Assembly: GCA_038521865.1 (NCBI GenBank)
Contig: JBCBKO010000002.1
Location: 186,001-250,000, forward strand
Source: CALBPI01 sp038521865
GTDB taxonomy: Bacteria > Pseudomonadota > Gammaproteobacteria > Steroidobacterales > Woeseiaceae
Reading direction: 5' to 3'
DNA: 64,000 nucleotides
A program made the position numbers and the translations under genes. The notes beneath the pieces were generated by a model. It did not search any database. It saw nothing but the letters and a program-made list of their open reading frames with translations, and was not told the DNA's origin. Every line of letters begins with the position of its first letter. Position 1 is the stretch's first letter. Positions 61,031 to 64,000 of this stretch are shown one piece after another.

Positions 61031-62417
61031 ATTGAATGCCTGCTGCAGCTGTCGCGCGACCGCCTTGCTTGTAGACAACGCCGCCCTTCATCACAAAGCT
61101 CACATTCTGTAACAGGTTGATGTACTCAAGCACATCACCGCGCACAGCGATGATGTCAGCATACTTACCCGCGGACACGGTACCGAGATCGGCCTCGACA
61201 TCCATCATGACCGCCGGCCAGTAGACCGCAGAGCGGATCACGTCCATGACCGGTAACTCCATCACGCGAACCATCACGTCGAGCTCGTTCCAGGTCGACT
61301 GACAGTGGAACTTCATCGGTATGCCGCTATCGGTGCCCACTAGGAATACGACGCCGGCGTCACGTAGCTGAGCAATCTTGCGCTGCAGCGTCGGCTTTCG
61401 CAGCGGCGTCAGGCGGGTGTAGCCGAGCTGTCCCGGCTGCGCGATCGAGGCTTCAATATCGGCAATCGTGTCCGGCTTGAGACCCACCTTCCAGCAGGCG
61501 TCATCGAGCTTTTCCGGGTTAGCAACCGTACGATCAAAATTCCATAGCCCTTCGACTGTGGGCGTCCAGTACAGCGGCCCACCGGCAACTCGACCCGTTG
61601 CAGTGCGTTCCTTGAGTTGTTCCAGAATGTCTGGCGGATAGCCTGGGGCCGTCGTCAGGCCGGTGTGTTCGAAGTTGTCGACACCGATCTTCAGTCCGAC
61701 TCGGATCTCGTCCGGACGATGCGAATGCGCGACGACCTTCATCCCTCTTGAGTGCGCTTCATCGACCACAGCCTGAGCAACCGCCAAAGGCATTTTGTCC
61801 TGGTCGATTAGCTTAACGATCGCCATGCCCGCCTCGTCCAACTGTGCCACCCGGCGACGCGCATCGCGCTCAGAAGCGATCTCCCATCGATAGCCCTTCT
61901 GCCACTCGTCGACTTCCGCTTGCAGGAATGGGCCTGACATAAACAATCGTGGACCGGGGATTTCACCTGAGTTAACGCGCTGGAGCAGCGACACTGAGTC
62001 TTGGAGGGGCGCTCCGAGATCTCGTGTTGCGGTGACCCCCGCGAGCAAGAGGTGCAAGGCACTAGCCGGCATAATCTCGTCCGAGAACCGGTCCGGGTAA
62101 GCGCGTTGCCAGTGTGGATAGTTGGCATGACCATTGAGCATCAAATGCGCATGGGCCTCCCACAATCCCGGAAGCACGTCCATTCCCTCCATCGAAATCA
62201 CGTCATAGTCCTCGGGAATCGGAAGCGTCTCGACCGTGCCCACTTTCGCGATCCGCTCCCCGTCGACCAGAATCACACTATCGGCGATTGGCGCATGACC
62301 GTAACCATCGATAAGTCGACCGCCGACCAAAGCGATCTTGTCGGCGAGGGCCTCGGGAACCAGCACAGCCAGAATCAGTCCCAGGGTGAGTGCGTGTAAC
62401 ATTCGTGATCTCGTCAT
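61029..62417 (-). CDS. Secreted amidohydrolase (imidazolonepropionase-like)
   Basis: A 462-residue metal-dependent hydrolase with a signal peptide (MLHALTLGLILAVLVPEALA, cleavage before DKIA). The metal-binding motif is GLWEAHAHLMLNGH, with a likely carboxylated Lys in AIVKLIDQDKM, then MKVVAHSHRPDEI, VDNFEHTGLTTAPG and FLVGTDSGIPMKFH. This is the layout of the Xaa-Pro dipeptidase/imidazolonepropionase-related amidohydrolases, often peptidases or lactonases. Substrate unknown. Starts ATG 62417 or ATG 62402. It lies 42 bases from the divergent FG-GAP gene. Confidence 0.88.
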   Translation of the reverse strand: MTRSRMLHALTLGLILAVLVPEALADKIALVGGRLIDGYGHAPIADSVILVDGERIAKVGTVETLPIPEDYDVISMEGMDVLPGLWEAHAHLMLNGHANYPHWQRAYPDRFSDEIMPASALHLLLAGVTATRDLGAPLQDSVSLLQRVNSGEIPGPRLFMSGPFLQAEVDEWQKGYRWEIASERDARRRVAQLDEAGMAIVKLIDQDKMPLAVAQAVVDEAHSRGMKVVAHSHRPDEIRVGLKIGVDNFEHTGLTTAPGYPPDILEQLKERTATGRVAGGPLYWTPTVEGLWNFDRTVANPEKLDDACWKVGLKPDTIADIEASIAQPGQLGYTRLTPLRKPTLQRKIAQLRDAGVVFLVGTDSGIPMKFHCQSTWNELDVMVRVMELPVMDVIRSAVYWPAVMMDVEADLGTVSAGKYADIIAVRGDVLEYINLLQNVSFVMKGGVVYKQGGRATAAAGIQ

Positions 62418-62483
62418 TGCGGACTCCTTGATTACACGACCACCATAACGACAGCTTCTATGATCACCAAATTCAGAGAACCC

Positions 62484-63938
62484 ATGCGACCGAGAAATTG
62501 GCTCATCTTGCTGACTGCGGCCTGGCTCATAGCGCCCTGCGCACAGGCATTCTCGCAGGCGCAGTATGTAGCGCCTGACTTCCGAATCCAGACGGGCATG
62601 GTTTCGCTGCAGTTTCCTGGTAGCAAAGGCGAGTCATTAGCTTTCGCGGGACGTGACCAAAACGGCACACCAAAACTTGGACTACTACGGCTCGACGACA
62701 CCAAGGTGGACTACCGAGAAATCGAGTTGCCCGATACCGCGGTCGCGATCGATGCTGGCGCGTCATCGACGAGCGCAGAAGCGTTATTTGTGCTGACCGC
62801 AAAAGGCGTGCTCGCGCTCGACCGATTCGATGGCAAGCTCAAAGCGGTCGCATCATCGAGCAGTCTGTATCGGGGCCGGTCGCTCGCGGAACTGACGAGT
62901 GGGCTCAACTTCGCCAGAGACATCGACGATGACGGCAGCGCGGAATTTCTGATCCCGGACTTCGACGTATTGCATGTTGTATCCGAGGATGCCCAACGCG
63001 CGCTTGCACTGCCCAGTTATCGCCGCGGCTACGACCAGACCGTCACGTACCGCCCCACCAGTGTGACCGCAGCACCCAGCGTCAACGGTGGCGCCTTGTA
63101 TGCCGTTCGTGGAAAAGAGCTCTTGAGTTTTAGTGGTGAGGCAGAGAATCCGGAACTCTCGACACTGACGCTCGGCTTGAGCGATGAGAAAGAGCGCGAG
63201 ACTTTCTACAACAGCTACGAAGACATAGATCAAAACGATGTCGTCCTTCGCGAGATGGACCGGTTTGTGGACGTTAACGGGGATTCCTTGCCCGACATCA
63301 TGACGCTTGAGACTGTAAGCGAAGGCGTGTTCGACAAACGCACCACCTATCGTGTGCATCACGGGCGCGTCGTGGACGATCGGCTGGTTTTCGATCGAGA
63401 GGCGGACACCACACTATCCAGTGAGGGTTATCAGGTGGGTGCCCGTATTGCCGAGCTCGACGAGTCTCGCAAGCTCATGGTCACCGCGAGTGTCAGAGTT
63501 GGCGTGCGCGCCATCATTGGGGCGTTGTTTTCCAGGGCAGTAACAATGCGTGTGGAGATTTATCCGGCGGATCAGTTTGGAACGATCGCCTCGACCCCCG
63601 GAACAGAGATCAAGAGCCGGGTGAAATTTGATTTCGGAACGGGTCAGGTTGAGTTTCCGACCATCGTTTTCGGCGATATCGACGGCGACGGCATCAACGA
63701 TCTCATTCTGAAAGAGCGTAAGCGGGCACTAAACTGGCGGCGCGGCAATGAGCAAGGGGCGTTTGCAAAGAAGTCTGCCGAACTCAATGTCACAGGACCG
63801 GCAGACGGTACTGACGTAGCGCTCAGTGATCTCGATGGAGATGCACGAGACGAGGTTATCGTGCTCTATGGACGTGCCGACGGCGAGGACCTCGCAGGAC
63901 AGATTGCGGTATACCGCGACTTTCGCACATCCCCCTGA
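62484..63938 (+). CDS. Secreted FG-GAP/VCBS-repeat protein
   Basis: A 484-residue extracytoplasmic protein with signal peptide (MRPRNWLILLTAAWLIAPCA, cleavage near AFS-QAQ). The body is a likely beta-propeller with calcium-binding Asp-rich FG-GAP/VCBS units: NFARDIDDDGSAEFLIPDFD, DVNGDSLPDIMTLE, GDIDGDGINDLILKE and LSDLDGDARDEVIVLYG. Such units are common in integrin-like or enzyme-associated surface proteins; no catalytic domain is recognised. An upstream in-frame ATG at 62460 is an alternative start. Divergent from the amidohydrolase gene. Confidence 0.8.
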   Translation: MRPRNWLILLTAAWLIAPCAQAFSQAQYVAPDFRIQTGMVSLQFPGSKGESLAFAGRDQNGTPKLGLLRLDDTKVDYREIELPDTAVAIDAGASSTSAEALFVLTAKGVLALDRFDGKLKAVASSSSLYRGRSLAELTSGLNFARDIDDDGSAEFLIPDFDVLHVVSEDAQRALALPSYRRGYDQTVTYRPTSVTAAPSVNGGALYAVRGKELLSFSGEAENPELSTLTLGLSDEKERETFYNSYEDIDQNDVVLREMDRFVDVNGDSLPDIMTLETVSEGVFDKRTTYRVHHGRVVDDRLVFDREADTTLSSEGYQVGARIAELDESRKLMVTASVRVGVRAIIGALFSRAVTMRVEIYPADQFGTIASTPGTEIKSRVKFDFGTGQVEFPTIVFGDIDGDGINDLILKERKRALNWRRGNEQGAFAKKSAELNVTGPADGTDVALSDLDGDARDEVIVLYGRADGEDLAGQIAVYRDFRTSP

Positions 63939-63964
63939 TCGCGCAATCCGCTACCATGCGGCGC

Positions 63965-64000
63965 ATGATCGATGATGCACTGCTTGAAATCCTCGCTTGC
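63965..64000 (+). CDS. Trm112 family protein, first 12 codons (cut by window edge)
   Basis: The last 36 bases read MIDDALLEILAC, which matches the N-terminus of small Trm112/YcaR-type zinc-finger proteins (L-L-x-I-x-A-C-P). Only the start is in the window. An alternative ATG at 63956 would add three residues. Confidence 0.6.
   Translation, partial: MIDDALLEILAC

Noticed and set aside
1..64000. Search by eye for tRNA, rRNA, CRISPR, insertion sequences and phage genes
   Set aside because: No cloverleaf with CCA-type end, repeat-spacer array, transposase motif or flanking direct or inverted repeats was noticed; a dedicated search would be needed to exclude small RNA genes.

Overview
The window looks like a moderately GC-rich chromosome segment from a free-living, probably marine, aerobic gammaproteobacterium. 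This is inferred from the gene families alone: PuuD-type urate oxidation, two TonB-dependent receptors, PEP-CTERM tails, a quinohemoprotein and many lipoproteins. I saw no rRNA, tRNA, CRISPR array, insertion sequence or phage gene.

Positions 1 to about 41,600 form a very large purine-catabolism locus. From the left: ureC (cut by the window edge) and ureB; a DUF1538 membrane protein coupled to a protein with three PII-like segments; then a minus-strand run of nucleoside hydrolase, ureD, ureA, a 2-oxoglutarate (2OG) oxygenase and an MFS transporter. Divergently lies MFS transporter, second 2OG oxygenase, PQQ quinohemoprotein, DUF998. Next come ribokinase, uraH, xdhA, xdhB, xdhC and puuD, then puuE, uraD, allantoicase, allA and guanine deaminase, and a MASE1-GGDEF protein. 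Together these cover guanine or xanthine to urate, 5-hydroxyisourate, OHCU, allantoin, allantoate, ureidoglycolate, glyoxylate and urea, then ammonia via urease. A second half (28.4-41.6 kb) looks largely extracytoplasmic: a secreted SAM hydrolase of the DUF62 family, a secreted ADGF-type adenosine deaminase, two lipoproteins of the NUP family, a TonB-dependent receptor, two nucleobase permeases, an adenine-deaminase-like enzyme with an altered HAGE motif and an 8-oxoguanine deaminase. The simplest reading is uptake of nucleosides across the outer membrane, periplasmic deamination and base release, base import, and complete cytoplasmic breakdown. No transcription factor for the purine genes lies in the window.

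Positions 41.6-49.4 kb hold ordinary envelope and signalling genes: NfeD and SPFH proteins, an Arg/Thr-rich repeat protein, the stranded 3' end of a PEP-CTERM gene and an intact PEP-CTERM gene, a YhhQ-type queuosine-precursor transporter, a flavin monooxygenase, and a histidine kinase with a receiver-only response regulator.

Positions 49.4-63.9 kb look like a TetR-controlled module. An eight-gene minus-strand operon (AMP ligase, two alpha/beta hydrolases, Na+/solute symporter, two alkaline phosphatases, cupin) is divergent from tetR, and a TonB receptor follows. Four 16-bp palindromes of one consensus lie in exactly the two relevant intergenic gaps. An amidohydrolase, an FG-GAP protein and the first codons of a Trm112-family gene close the window.
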